A stretch of 64,000 nucleotides of DNA. Origin: Vibrionales bacterium SWAT-3. GTDB taxonomy: Bacteria > Pseudomonadota > Gammaproteobacteria > Enterobacterales > Vibrionaceae. The notes beneath the pieces were generated by a model. That model searched no databases and had not been told where the DNA came from. It saw nothing but the letters and a program-made list of their open reading frames with translations. Location of the stretch: contig AAZW01000005.1 of NCBI GenBank assembly GCA_000169995.1, positions 62,001 to 126,000 of the forward strand. The letters are read 5' to 3'. This document shows positions 55,948 through 64,000 of the stretch, one piece after another (positions within the stretch are counted from its first letter, which is position 1; the number at the start of each line of letters is the position of its first letter). Position numbers and translations under genes: made by a program.

Positions 55948-56253
55948 TTACTGAACGTTTGGTTTGATCATCTTAAAATCATAAAGACCGTCGTTGGCGG
56001 CTCTTTCTTTGAACAACAACTCCCCGTTATAAAACGTAAAAGCGAGAAGATCGCGCTCATATTCATAAATATAAGCCACAGAGCCATCGTTATTGATAAT
56101 GCGGTCGGGCTGCCCCAGTTTCTTCGTCACATCTTCAATAGTCGCTTGTCGATCGACAAGTTGTTCTAAAACCGCTTCATCGTAACCATCTTCATCCATA
56201 CAACCTGACAAAGCGGCAACCAAAGCTAGCACTATGATTTTCGTTCTCAACAT
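55948..56253 (-). CDS. Small lipoprotein, BamE/SmpA-like
   Basis: 101 residues. Signal MLRTKIIVLALVAALSGC with lipobox LSGC. The mature part carries VDRQATIEDVTKKLGQPDRII...YIYEYERDLLAFTFYNGEL, which has the look of the SmpA/OmlA (BamE) fold, including the ...TxxdVxxxLGxPd pattern. It is probably a paralogue rather than BamE itself, since the flanks do not fit. Role not known. Confidence 0.65.
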   Translation of the reverse strand: MLRTKIIVLALVAALSGCMDEDGYDEAVLEQLVDRQATIEDVTKKLGQPDRIINNDGSVAYIYEYERDLLAFTFYNGELLFKERAANDGLYDFKMIKPNVQ

Positions 56254-56364
56254 CTTATTCCTTTAATGGTTTTTACAAACATATCAGTAGCCTTGCTCAA
56301 TCACTGTAAGTCTTTGTAAGCGCCGCGAATGAAAAGAGGGAGAATTAGAACGGCTCTAAGATGA

Positions 56365-57639
56365 TCACGTTTCGTAAATCGGATAAGCCCACTTGTCAGT
56401 CGATAGCTCAAAACAATACTGAGCGTGCTTCTTCAAACACTCAAACACTTCACGGTCGAGCTTATGGTTCTCAACATGCTCAGTCAAAATCTCCATTGTC
56501 TCCTCCAGTGTCATTCCTTTTCGATACGGACGAGATTGTGTCAATGCTTGGAACACGTCGACAACCGCTACAATTCGACTGGGCTGATCCAGTTCTTCTG
56601 TTGTTTTACCCATTGGATAGCCAGAACCGTCTAGTCTTTCATGATGATTCGACGCCCACTCACAAATCTGAGGTGAACTGAACAGCTCTTGCAGTGCGAA
56701 CCTTGTATCCGTTGCATGGCGCTTAATACAGCAATACTCCTCATCATTGAGTAGGTCTGGTTTGTGGAGGATATCACTTGGCGTTTGCAGCTTACCGATA
56801 TCATGTACTAACCCTGCTAGATAGAGCTTACGCTGCGTTGTATATGAGTAACCCAGTTGCTTAGCTAGATACTCTGAAAGCTGCCCTACCTTCAACGAAT
56901 GCTTAAAGGTAAACGAGCTCTTGGTATCCACCACATTGGCAATAAACTCTGCAAAAGCGACCGTTTCATCCAACGACATCTGTTGAGAAAAGAATGGCAC
57001 GGGCTCAAAATTGTCCCTCATGTTTTCAATGTAAGGGATCTCCATCGAAAACCAGAAATCGGCCAAGTCGACAAGCTCACACATATGTTGCACAAGGTTA
57101 GTTTCGAACATCTCGTCCGCTTGCTCAGTCAAACGTTCGATAATGCTCGCTTTTCCATCTGGGGTGAGGTTGCCATAACGATCGGAAGAGGTAATGCCAT
57201 AGAGATAGTCAACCCTATCGGCAAGCATGATAATCGCGGCCAGTTCTTTCTCTAATTCACTAATAGGTAACGCTTTAAGCTCCACCCAAGGAGTATGATG
57301 ATAAAGCACTGGTTTAGAGAATATCGAAAGTACAGGACACTCTTTTAATATTTGATAGCCTTTCTGACAATGGTGGTGGGTGGAATCAGGAACAAAACCT
57401 GAGACCAAACTGAGCTGTTCATCAACTTGGGATACACCACAATCGTGAATAAGCCCTAACGAGAACGCAAGCTGTGCTTGTTCCTCTTCCCAGCCCACAC
57501 TCAGGGCACAGCGGTAAGCGATATAACCGACTCGTTGCCCATGATTTTTGCTTTCAAAACCTACGTTATCAAGCGCCTTAGCTATACCAAATAGAGCCTT
57601 TCTAAGGTCTACGGTTACGTCTTGGCAATGTTGATTCAT
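56365..57639 (-). CDS. HD-GYP domain protein with an additional N-terminal HD domain
   Basis: 424 residues, no membrane helix. The first HD-like region (NHGQRVGYIAYRCALSV...LGLIHDCGVS) is followed by a complete HD-GYP domain: GLVHDIGKLQTP, HHERLDGSGYP, RIVAVVDVFQALT and RPYRKG. HD-GYP proteins hydrolyse c-di-GMP to GMP. The HD plus HD-GYP layout is like V. cholerae V-cGAP1, which degrades 3'3'-cGAMP, so the substrate may not be c-di-GMP alone. Single gene. Confidence 0.85.
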   Translation of the reverse strand: MNQHCQDVTVDLRKALFGIAKALDNVGFESKNHGQRVGYIAYRCALSVGWEEEQAQLAFSLGLIHDCGVSQVDEQLSLVSGFVPDSTHHHCQKGYQILKECPVLSIFSKPVLYHHTPWVELKALPISELEKELAAIIMLADRVDYLYGITSSDRYGNLTPDGKASIIERLTEQADEMFETNLVQHMCELVDLADFWFSMEIPYIENMRDNFEPVPFFSQQMSLDETVAFAEFIANVVDTKSSFTFKHSLKVGQLSEYLAKQLGYSYTTQRKLYLAGLVHDIGKLQTPSDILHKPDLLNDEEYCCIKRHATDTRFALQELFSSPQICEWASNHHERLDGSGYPMGKTTEELDQPSRIVAVVDVFQALTQSRPYRKGMTLEETMEILTEHVENHKLDREVFECLKKHAQYCFELSTDKWAYPIYET

Positions 57640-57862
57640 TACTTAAGCCTAGAATTTTTATTGTTCTTATATATTTAGGCTGCCAATACTAATGCATAGT
57701 TAATGTTTATATACACAACTAATGTAAGGTTTAATGAGTTTCGTGATAGATCTAACGTATCACGGAAAAATCGTGCTACAAATGGTTGCATATTAAAAAA
57801 CATGCGACATCATGTTTTGCCGACTAAAATCCACTCAACTGAAAAGTCAAAAAAGGAAATGC

Positions 57863-58399
57863 ATGTTTAAAACAGTTATCGATGACGAATTGTCTATTGC
57901 TTTGGTTGAAGAGCGTTTCGCCTCTCACTATGCGGAAATCTCACAAAGTCAAAATGAGTATTTAAGTCAGTGGCTTGCATGGCCGCCACATTGTAAAACC
58001 GAACAAGATTTTAGGCTCTTCGTGCAGCGCTCATTACACGATTACGTAGAAGGTAAAAGTATGACCTGTGCCATCGTGTACCAAGACAACATCGTTGGTA
58101 ACTGTAGTTTCAATACCATTGATCATGATATGCAAAAAGTAACGATAGGTTATTGGCTGTCTGAACCATACCAAGGAAGGGGAATTGTAACGCGTGTAGT
58201 TAAAAAGCTGATTGATATGGCTTTCAATGAGTTAGATATGGAGAAAGTTGAAATATCTGCCGCTGTTGAGAACCAAAGCAGCCGCAAGGTTTGTGAGCGC
58301 TTACAATTCAATTTAGAAGGCATCATTACACGCAGCGAGAACTTAAACGGTCGTATCGTTGACCACGCAATCTATGGTCTCCACCGTTCAAAACAGTAG
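57863..58399 (+). CDS. GNAT acetyltransferase, RimJ/RimL-like
   Basis: 178 residues from the ATG at 57863, which follows AAGGAAA; the frame is open 17 codons further upstream. Features are HFAS-like substrate region, IGYWLSEPYQGRGIVTRVVKKLIDMAF (acetyl-CoA pyrophosphate loop Q-x-x-G-x-G/V) and EISAAVENQSSRKVCERLQF. It acetylates a protein N terminus or small molecule; which one is not readable. A strong terminator follows. Confidence 0.9.
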   Translation: MFKTVIDDELSIALVEERFASHYAEISQSQNEYLSQWLAWPPHCKTEQDFRLFVQRSLHDYVEGKSMTCAIVYQDNIVGNCSFNTIDHDMQKVTIGYWLSEPYQGRGIVTRVVKKLIDMAFNELDMEKVEISAAVENQSSRKVCERLQFNLEGIITRSENLNGRIVDHAIYGLHRSKQ

Positions 58400-58415
58400 C
58401 CGTTTCCGGTTAAAA

Positions 58416-58463
58416 AAAAGCCATGGTTTGAACTAATCGGTGTCAGTTCAAACCATGGCTTTT
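58416..58463. terminator. Strong terminator of the acetyltransferase gene
   Basis: A perfect 19-bp stem (AAAAGCCATGGTTTGAACT and its complement) with a 10-nt loop, flanked by A and T runs on both sides, between convergent genes. Confidence 0.88.
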
Positions 58464-58506
58464 GTTTTTCCTAAGCGAGTGTAGGCTCAATAAAGATAAA
58501 TAACGG

Positions 58507-59856
58507 TTAAACCGCCTTAGCAATCACAATCGTGAACTTAGCCCCACCATGAATGCTACCATCGATCTTGATACTCCAACCTAACTTCTTCGCCGCAGAG
58601 TTTGCAATGGCAAGCCCCAATCCAAAACCACCGGTTGAAGCGCTTCTGCTCGAGTCTAAGCGAGAAAATGGAACAAAGACTTCATCACGACGCTCCTCAG
58701 GAATACCAGGCCCATTGTCCTCAACGACTACTAGCCAGCTTTCTGAGTTTTCATCTAAAGTCAGCCAAACATGGTCTTTAGTATAGTTGCCAGCATTCTT
58801 AAGGATGTTATCAAACACCAAGCGAGCCATTGAGCAATCACACTTAATCGTGCTGTCTTGATTCACCTTTGATTCAAAGGTCACATTGTCCAACTCAGAA
58901 TAGCGAATCCGGTCTAAACAATATTCAAGTAAGCTCGCTCTTACTTTCACCAACTCGAAGAAGGAATTGTCCATAACATTCAACTTCGAGAGCATAATGA
59001 TCTCTGATGTGAGTTCGTTGATATCGTCGACATAGGTATCGATATCATCAAAAAGTGCTTGATGCTGCTCAGGCGCTCCTCGTCTCAGTATGTCAGTCGC
59101 TAACTGTATTCGGCTCAACGGCGTACGAACTTCATGGGGAATGGCTTGAGCAAATATATGGCTCTCTTTCACCTTGCTTTCTATCTCTTCAGCCATGCAG
59201 TTAAAACTGCTAGCCAAATCTGAAACAGGATGAATATATTCAGTCTCAGAACGCGTACTCAGTTTACCTTTACCAAACTGTTTCTGCTTCTCAACTAACG
59301 ACTCAATCCTCTCTTGAAAGCCCCTAACCGGTAAGTAAACACTAGCTCCAATCGCAATGATGACCGCAAGCAGAAGTCCAAGTAAAAAATGCCGCTCTGA
59401 ATCCTCATACCATTCAATTTCAGGAGAAAAGAAATCCCCGACTTCACAGAATGCAAAGCTAAACTTGGAATTAGGCAGTTGGTACACAGCCGAATACAAA
59501 TTGTTTTCGCTGAGGTAAATAGGCACACCGTTTAAGATGGTATGTAACTCACATCGTTGACAAGGAGGTTCTCCCGACCAATTCTCTAACAGGCGTAAAT
59601 TGAAAATAAAAAACTGTTGGTGACCTGTTCTATCGAGTTCCTTGTAGAGCGAATCTTCTTTGTCGCGATGCTGGATATACTGTTCAACAAAGTACAACCC
59701 ATCATTGAGAAAAGTCTCAATGTCTGTTCTTCGCATATGTCCTTCACCCAGGTGTAGGAACAAAAAGATTGTCGTCGACATCCCTGTAACAATACCAAGG
59801 TAGAGCCGAGCAAACATCGAAACAGAACGAAGCTTCTCTTTAATAAATTTAAGCAA
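58507..59856 (-). CDS. Sensor histidine kinase, RstB-like
   Basis: 449 residues. Transmembrane helix about 14-34, periplasmic domain with two close cysteines (PPCQRCELH), second helix about 160-178, HAMP, HisKA with IPHEVRTPLSRIQ (His about 240) and HATPase with EDNGPGIPEE and FSRLDSSRSASTGGFGLGLAI. The last block is close to E. coli RstB. The TTG start overlaps the regulator's stop by 8 bp; an internal ATG at 59817 is an alternative. The paired response regulator is directly upstream. Confidence 0.88.
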   Translation of the reverse strand: MLKFIKEKLRSVSMFARLYLGIVTGMSTTIFLFLHLGEGHMRRTDIETFLNDGLYFVEQYIQHRDKEDSLYKELDRTGHQQFFIFNLRLLENWSGEPPCQRCELHTILNGVPIYLSENNLYSAVYQLPNSKFSFAFCEVGDFFSPEIEWYEDSERHFLLGLLLAVIIAIGASVYLPVRGFQERIESLVEKQKQFGKGKLSTRSETEYIHPVSDLASSFNCMAEEIESKVKESHIFAQAIPHEVRTPLSRIQLATDILRRGAPEQHQALFDDIDTYVDDINELTSEIIMLSKLNVMDNSFFELVKVRASLLEYCLDRIRYSELDNVTFESKVNQDSTIKCDCSMARLVFDNILKNAGNYTKDHVWLTLDENSESWLVVVEDNGPGIPEERRDEVFVPFSRLDSSRSASTGGFGLGLAIANSAAKKLGWSIKIDGSIHGGAKFTIVIAKAV

Positions 59857-60538
59857 CCAGCATATACCCCTTATTACGTACCGTGCGTATTAACTGTTTG
59901 TCTTTTGCGTGAACGCGCAGCTTTCGGCGTAAACCTGATACACGCATATCAATCGAACGATCGTTAAACGCGTAATCTATTCCTCGGAATAGCTGGCAAC
60001 ATTGGTCTCGGGTAACGACTTGGCAAACATTCTTAACAAGAAGGTTCAAAATCTCAAACTCTGCGGATGTGAGTTTCAAGTTTTGTCCGTATAAAGTGGC
60101 ACTTTGGGCTGCGCTATTGATGACGATCTCACACTGGTTTTCTGACACCGTTTCTACCGTTGTTGTAACCGGCGTTGCACGTCTCAAGAGAGCTTCGATT
60201 CGGGCCAGCAATGCATGCCCTCGTATCGGCTTAGCCACATAATCATCGGCACCAAACTTAAATAAGCTTACTTCACTCATTTCATCTGCAGAAGCAGTCA
60301 GCACTAAGATCATTCCATTGTAAAACTCACGCGCCTCTCGGCAGATTTGTGCGCCACTCATACCTGGTAGCATAAGGTCCAACAGCACTAAATCAGGTTC
60401 AATACTTCGGATAGCTTCAAGTGCCAAGTTTCCCTCATGAACGACGCTCACTTCATACCCTTCTGCTTCTAGGTAGAGTGTGGTTAAGCGAGCGATCTCT
60501 TGGTCATCTTCGACAATGAGTACTTTGGTTTTCGACAT
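59849..60538 (-). CDS. OmpR-family response regulator, RstA-like
   Basis: 229 residues from MSKTKVLIVEDD (60538, preceded by GGTGAT); the frame opens three codons earlier. Receiver domain with LVLLDLMLPGMSG (phospho-Asp) and the Lys in ADDYVAKPIRG. The C-terminal winged helix has LTSAEFEILNLL and RSIDMRVSGLRRKL...RTVRNKGYML. It pairs with the kinase that overlaps its end. Targets unknown; the divergent secreted protein at 61073 is a candidate. Confidence 0.92.
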   Translation of the reverse strand: MSKTKVLIVEDDQEIARLTTLYLEAEGYEVSVVHEGNLALEAIRSIEPDLVLLDLMLPGMSGAQICREAREFYNGMILVLTASADEMSEVSLFKFGADDYVAKPIRGHALLARIEALLRRATPVTTTVETVSENQCEIVINSAAQSATLYGQNLKLTSAEFEILNLLVKNVCQVVTRDQCCQLFRGIDYAFNDRSIDMRVSGLRRKLRVHAKDKQLIRTVRNKGYMLVA

Positions 60539-61072
60539 ATCTATCACCAGTATTTATTAAAAGCGTGGGCAGTATATATACTGATCATATATCATCAATA
60601 TTGTTAGTAGAGTCAAGACTTTACCGTACGCAAAACATAGTAATCATATTTGTACATCTACGTTTACAAAATCAGACACCAGGTCGTCTGTAAGCTCCGA
60701 TTTATATAGGCTCCGCAAAATGACACCGATTGCATTTAATGGCGTATCCCATCCTAATCGCTTACACTTGCTTTATTTTCTTACCCACACTTACATTAAA
60801 ATTGTTTACAAAAAACAATCAAATCAACCATCTTTTAACCTGTTACACCGCAGCTTATAAAACCAAGGAATAAACTCCATTTAGATAAAAAAACCAGAAA
60901 GTTCGACTGACCATTAAAGGAAACCGATTACCTGCATCACTCATCAGCACTTTCCTTTTCTGCTCCACCATTCCTTCCTATAAAGTCATTACCACTTCAA
61001 GTAACATTCACCACATCAATAGCTCGCTTTGTAATCTGTCATTTAATCACTCCTTAGAGGGACCCTCTTAAA
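60539..61072. other. Intergenic region between the two-component operon and a secreted protein gene
   Basis: About 530 bp. Contains palindrome AGTATATATACT (60571-60582) next to the regulator start, and ATTGTTT-ACAAA-AAACAAT (60801-60819). These could be operators; no ORF was accepted. Confidence 0.45.
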
Positions 61073-61630
61073 ATGAATAAACCGCTTTCACTGTTACTGG
61101 CTGCGTCTGCTTTATTTTCAGCACCATTACTTGCTGATACCGATAAGCAAGAAACGATAAAAAAGATTCAATCTCAAGTGAATTCTTGGATTGATATTCA
61201 GGTCGCTCCGCAAAGCAGCATTATTCAAAAAATGGTCTTTGACTGTGAATTTTATAGCGCAACGCCTTATATAAAGTCTCCAGATGGCAGTGAAAGCAGT
61301 TCAGGCTCATACCGTTTCTACTCACAAAAAGGTGTATTAGGTACCGTCACTGAACCGTTTACGACTCAACCACTGCCTGAATTAACCATGTGCTTAAAGG
61401 AAGACTTCACCCTAGCGAACCAAGACCAAGCACAGCTCCTATTCGAAGCTATCGAAACGGTCTATCCAAATCATTCTATGTTTGATGAGAACTTCCCTAA
61501 GGAAATCATAAAGAAACCAAATGGATGGCATTTTATTGATGGTGAAATCTTCGATGATAAAAAAGGCTATATCATCGAGACAACTCCGCAAGGGAAAGTG
61601 ACCAAGATCATCCGCTCATTAAACCTATAA
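61073..61630 (+). CDS. Secreted hypothetical protein
   Basis: 185 residues. Signal peptide MNKPLSLLLAASALFSAPLLA with cleavage before DTDKQ. The mature protein is acidic with two cysteines (DCEF and MCLKED) that could form a disulfide. No family recognised. It is divergent from the RstAB-like pair, with 526 bp between them. AGAGGGA precedes the ATG. Confidence 0.75.
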   Translation: MNKPLSLLLAASALFSAPLLADTDKQETIKKIQSQVNSWIDIQVAPQSSIIQKMVFDCEFYSATPYIKSPDGSESSSGSYRFYSQKGVLGTVTEPFTTQPLPELTMCLKEDFTLANQDQAQLLFEAIETVYPNHSMFDENFPKEIIKKPNGWHFIDGEIFDDKKGYIIETTPQGKVTKIIRSLNL

Positions 61631-61741
61631 GCACACCTTTCTCACTAATATGGAGAGGGTTTGATTTGTATTAATAAGTCACCGAAGTAGGGCTACCTGC
61701 TCGGTGGCATCCAACTAAAACTTCCTCACGTAGAGTCCAGC

Positions 61742-63682
61742 ATGATGACAAGTTATCAATCTTTCGAGTACCTAAAGTGCCCTATTTGGATATATGACAT
61801 TGATAACAAGCGAATCACTTGGGCAAACCGCAGCGCCCTTCCGCTATGGGAGGCTGAGTCTTTGTTCGAACTCACTTCGCGCGATTTTAGTATTGAGATG
61901 TCAAAGGCAATTGAGGCGACACTCGAAGAGTATCAAAGGCAATTTGTACGCAGTGAAAGCATCAAAACATGGTGGAATTTCACGCCCAAATACATAGCCA
62001 AACGAGCATTATGTCAGTTTTCAGGAATCCCTTTGCCTGATGGTCGAACCGGCATGTTAGTACAAGTCGTCGCAGAAGAAGGTAGCTTAAAGCATGATCT
62101 CGCTTGTTCTGACGGTGCGAACCTCTCCTTGCTTTTTGACCGTTCAGGAAACGTTGTCAGTGCGAACTCTGCTTTTAGCCAAGCCTATGGGTCACCATTT
62201 ACCACGCTTTCCGAGTTTGTTTCTAGTCAAGAGACGGCGGATCAATGGTTGTTTTCGGCTCACAAAGGTCGAGAGATCCTCGAAGAGGTCAGCTGCCATA
62301 TTGGCAATAAAACCCACCACTTTGATGTGCAGGGAAAGTGGCTATTTGATAAGAGTCAGCTTCTGTTAAACCTAACTTGTACCACCAAACAGAAAGAGAA
62401 ACTCATCAAGGCCAGATACCACGCAGAGCACGACTGTTTAACCGAACTGTACAACCGCCGTGGAATCACCAACCTTCTAGAAACCAGTATTGCCTATCGT
62501 TCTCCCTTTGAGTTGATGTTCGTTGACCTTGATGGTTTTAAGTTGGTGAATGACACTTACGGGCACAGTGTTGGTGATCAACTGCTGAAACAAGTGGGCG
62601 AGCGTCTCAAACAGCTTATAAATGAAACCTGCATGATCGGCCGATTTGGTGGTGATGAGTTCATCGTAATTGCTCACTCTTGCCGAAATCAAAACATCCC
62701 CCTGCTTTGCACGCGAATTATTGATGCCATAAATCAGAGTTTCCATATCTCTGGTATTGGATCCCTATCGGTAGGTTGCAGCATTGGTACCGCACATTTT
62801 CCCGATAACGCTATGGATCAAGAGTCCTTACTGAAACAGGCTGGAATGGCGATGCACACCGCCAAGGACAATGGGCGAAACCGTTTTCAAACCTTTACTC
62901 CCAGTTTGGCACAAGCACTCCACCGAAAAGTGGAGATTCGTCACCGCTTAACCCAAGCTTTAGAAAGCGAAGCTCTCGCACTCCATTACCAGCCGATCAT
63001 GGATACCTGTGGCGATAAAGTGAAAGGCTTCGAGGCACTGCTTCGGTGGTCTGACAAAGACTTAGGCATGATTGAGCCCGATGAGTTTATTGCCTTGGCA
63101 GAAGAAACTGGACAGATAGTGCCACTAGGGAAATGGGTGCTTAACTCCGCCCTTAAACAGCTAGCGCTATGGCATCGAGAGTTTGATAGCCAACTCATGA
63201 TGAGCATTAATATCTCCGGTAGTCAGATGCATGCAACTTTTGCAGAGCAGCTATCTGCGATGCTCAATTTCTACCACATCCAGCCGAAAAATATCGCTCT
63301 AGAAATCACCGAATCCTCAATGCTCTTCAAACACGGTGAAGTGCGACAAGCTCTAACCGATATTTCCAAACTAGGCGTTGAACTCCACCTTGATGATTTT
63401 GGTACTGGTTACTCTTCTCTTTCGATGTTGCACGACCTACCAATCAGCACCGTTAAGCTCGATAAAAGCTTCGTCCATGGCTCACACAAAGGCAGCAAAG
63501 CGATCGTGCAAGCAACCCGCGCTATCTGCGATAAATTAGGTCTAAAAGTAGTAGCGGAAGGTGTTGAAACAGAAACACAAAAGGAATTCTTGATCGACTC
63601 TGGATACCATTACCTTCAGGGGTTCTTGTTTAGTGAGCCTATCCCTTCAAATGAAGTCGAAAGCCAGTTCTTATTCCTTTGA
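61742..63682 (+). CDS. Bifunctional-type GGDEF-EAL protein with PAS domains
   Basis: 646 residues, no membrane helix. Two PAS-like domains (about 1-115 and 120-215), then GGDEF (LTELYNRRGIT, FVDLDGFKLVNDTYGH, RFGGDEFIVIA) and EAL (FEALLRWSDKDLG, NISGSQ, LDDFGTGYSSL, KLDKSF, VVAEGVET). All active-site motifs of both domains are intact, so it may make or degrade c-di-GMP, with the PAS domains as sensor. A tandem ATG-ATG at the start leaves one codon uncertain. It follows the secreted protein by 111 bp on the same strand. Confidence 0.92.
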   Translation: MMTSYQSFEYLKCPIWIYDIDNKRITWANRSALPLWEAESLFELTSRDFSIEMSKAIEATLEEYQRQFVRSESIKTWWNFTPKYIAKRALCQFSGIPLPDGRTGMLVQVVAEEGSLKHDLACSDGANLSLLFDRSGNVVSANSAFSQAYGSPFTTLSEFVSSQETADQWLFSAHKGREILEEVSCHIGNKTHHFDVQGKWLFDKSQLLLNLTCTTKQKEKLIKARYHAEHDCLTELYNRRGITNLLETSIAYRSPFELMFVDLDGFKLVNDTYGHSVGDQLLKQVGERLKQLINETCMIGRFGGDEFIVIAHSCRNQNIPLLCTRIIDAINQSFHISGIGSLSVGCSIGTAHFPDNAMDQESLLKQAGMAMHTAKDNGRNRFQTFTPSLAQALHRKVEIRHRLTQALESEALALHYQPIMDTCGDKVKGFEALLRWSDKDLGMIEPDEFIALAEETGQIVPLGKWVLNSALKQLALWHREFDSQLMMSINISGSQMHATFAEQLSAMLNFYHIQPKNIALEITESSMLFKHGEVRQALTDISKLGVELHLDDFGTGYSSLSMLHDLPISTVKLDKSFVHGSHKGSKAIVQATRAICDKLGLKVVAEGVETETQKEFLIDSGYHYLQGFLFSEPIPSNEVESQFLFL

Positions 63683-63735
63683 TAAGTCGGTGCTATTCAC
63701 TTGAAATAGCGAGTAAACAATAGTGGTGAGTATAG

Positions 63736-63775
63736 GTTCAAGCATCGTGTATTTGGCCTAACAACCTGCTTGAAC
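63736..63775. repeat. Inverted repeat after the GGDEF-EAL gene
   Basis: GTTCAAGCA ... TGCTTGAAC, 9-bp arms with a 22-nt spacer and no U tract. Function unclear; possibly a weak terminator. Confidence 0.4.
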
Positions 63776-63924
63776 ATGTCGATCTTTTAACACTCGACAA
63801 CAGTATGTTTCTAACTCATAAAATCTAGCCTTCATCTCAATATTTCAGTTATCTACCCGCTCTTTATGTCAATTCTTGTTCAGCTCAAATGTGACCTTTT
63901 GGCGACTCATATTTGAGCTTCGAT

Positions 63925-63955
63925 ATTTTGTAGACTGATTTCGTCTATACAAAAT
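63925..63955. promoter_or_regulatory. Candidate TetR-type operator before the final gene
   Basis: ATTTTGTAGAC - 7 nt - GTCTATACAAAAT, an imperfect dyad containing TAGAC-N7-GTCTA, which ends 13 bp before the next start codon. Confidence 0.45.
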
Positions 63956-63968
63956 GAGAAAGAGAATC

Positions 63969-64000
63969 ATGAAAAAGAACCACTTAGTCTTACCAGCCGT
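63969..64000 (+). CDS. Start of a CDS cut by the window edge
   Basis: ATG at 63969 preceded by GAAAGAGA; the ten readable codons give MKKNHLVLPA, which looks like the beginning of a signal peptide or membrane anchor. Family cannot be told from this piece. Confidence 0.5.
   Translation, partial: MKKNHLVLPA

Overview
The window reads as a Vibrio chromosome, most likely the smaller replicon of a marine species near the Splendidus/Harveyi groups. The evidence is a luxP-luxQ autoinducer-2 receptor operon, two Qrr quorum-sensing small RNA genes with sigma-54 promoters and LuxO boxes, a Vibrio-type porin, the DUF3541 and DUF3612 families, and many c-di-GMP proteins. The replicon and species assignment is inference from gene content. 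No tRNA, rRNA or CRISPR array was seen.

Layout. 1-3.2 kb: tail of a phosphohexomutase, a LysE-type exporter, a fumarylacetoacetate-hydrolase-family enzyme and a porin. 3.6-6.6 kb: a yegD-type Hsp70 gene split by an IS110-family (IS1111-group) element; joining the halves restores a 450-codon frame. 6.7-8.3 kb: DUF1289, HopJ-family and PilZ proteins. 8.4-13.6 kb: luxPQ, then a GIY-YIG protein and yceH. 13.8-18 kb: tmaR, an M15-like peptidase, a small membrane protein behind a sigma-54 promoter, and a hybrid histidine kinase. 18.7-23.2 kb: a long-form GAPDH and the hcp-hcr nitrosative-stress pair, also behind a sigma-54 promoter with NorR-like sites. 23.4-32.9 kb: a lipoprotein hydrolase, amino-acid exporters with Lrp and LysR regulators, a MocR/PNPOx-like divergent pair, a urea transporter and an AraC regulator. 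33-34.6 kb: a small membrane protein and HlyD adaptor pair. 34.7-42.6 kb: qrr copy A, codBA, a cold-shock protein, a diguanylate cyclase, a DUF3612 regulator and qrr copy B in opposite orientation. 43-50 kb: rhlE, a CHASE-GGDEF protein, DUF3541, an IS150-group element inserted in a terminator, and a methyltransferase. 50-52.7 kb: nupC with a structured leader and a 39-codon upstream ORF, then a lipoprotein. 53-64 kb: an ascorbate-type PTS operon, an HD-GYP protein, an acetyltransferase, an RstAB-like two-component pair, a GGDEF-EAL protein and the start of one more gene.

Two themes connect the window. Quorum sensing: LuxP/LuxQ would feed LuxU/LuxO (not in this window), and LuxO-P with sigma-54 would switch on the two Qrr RNAs encoded here. 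Cyclic-di-GMP: one PilZ protein, two GGDEF proteins, one GGDEF-EAL protein and one HD-GYP protein lie within 64 kb. The least explained items are the nupC leader, the 3' non-coding part of the IS1111-type element, and the sigma-54-driven 78-aa membrane protein whose upstream sites resemble those of hcp.
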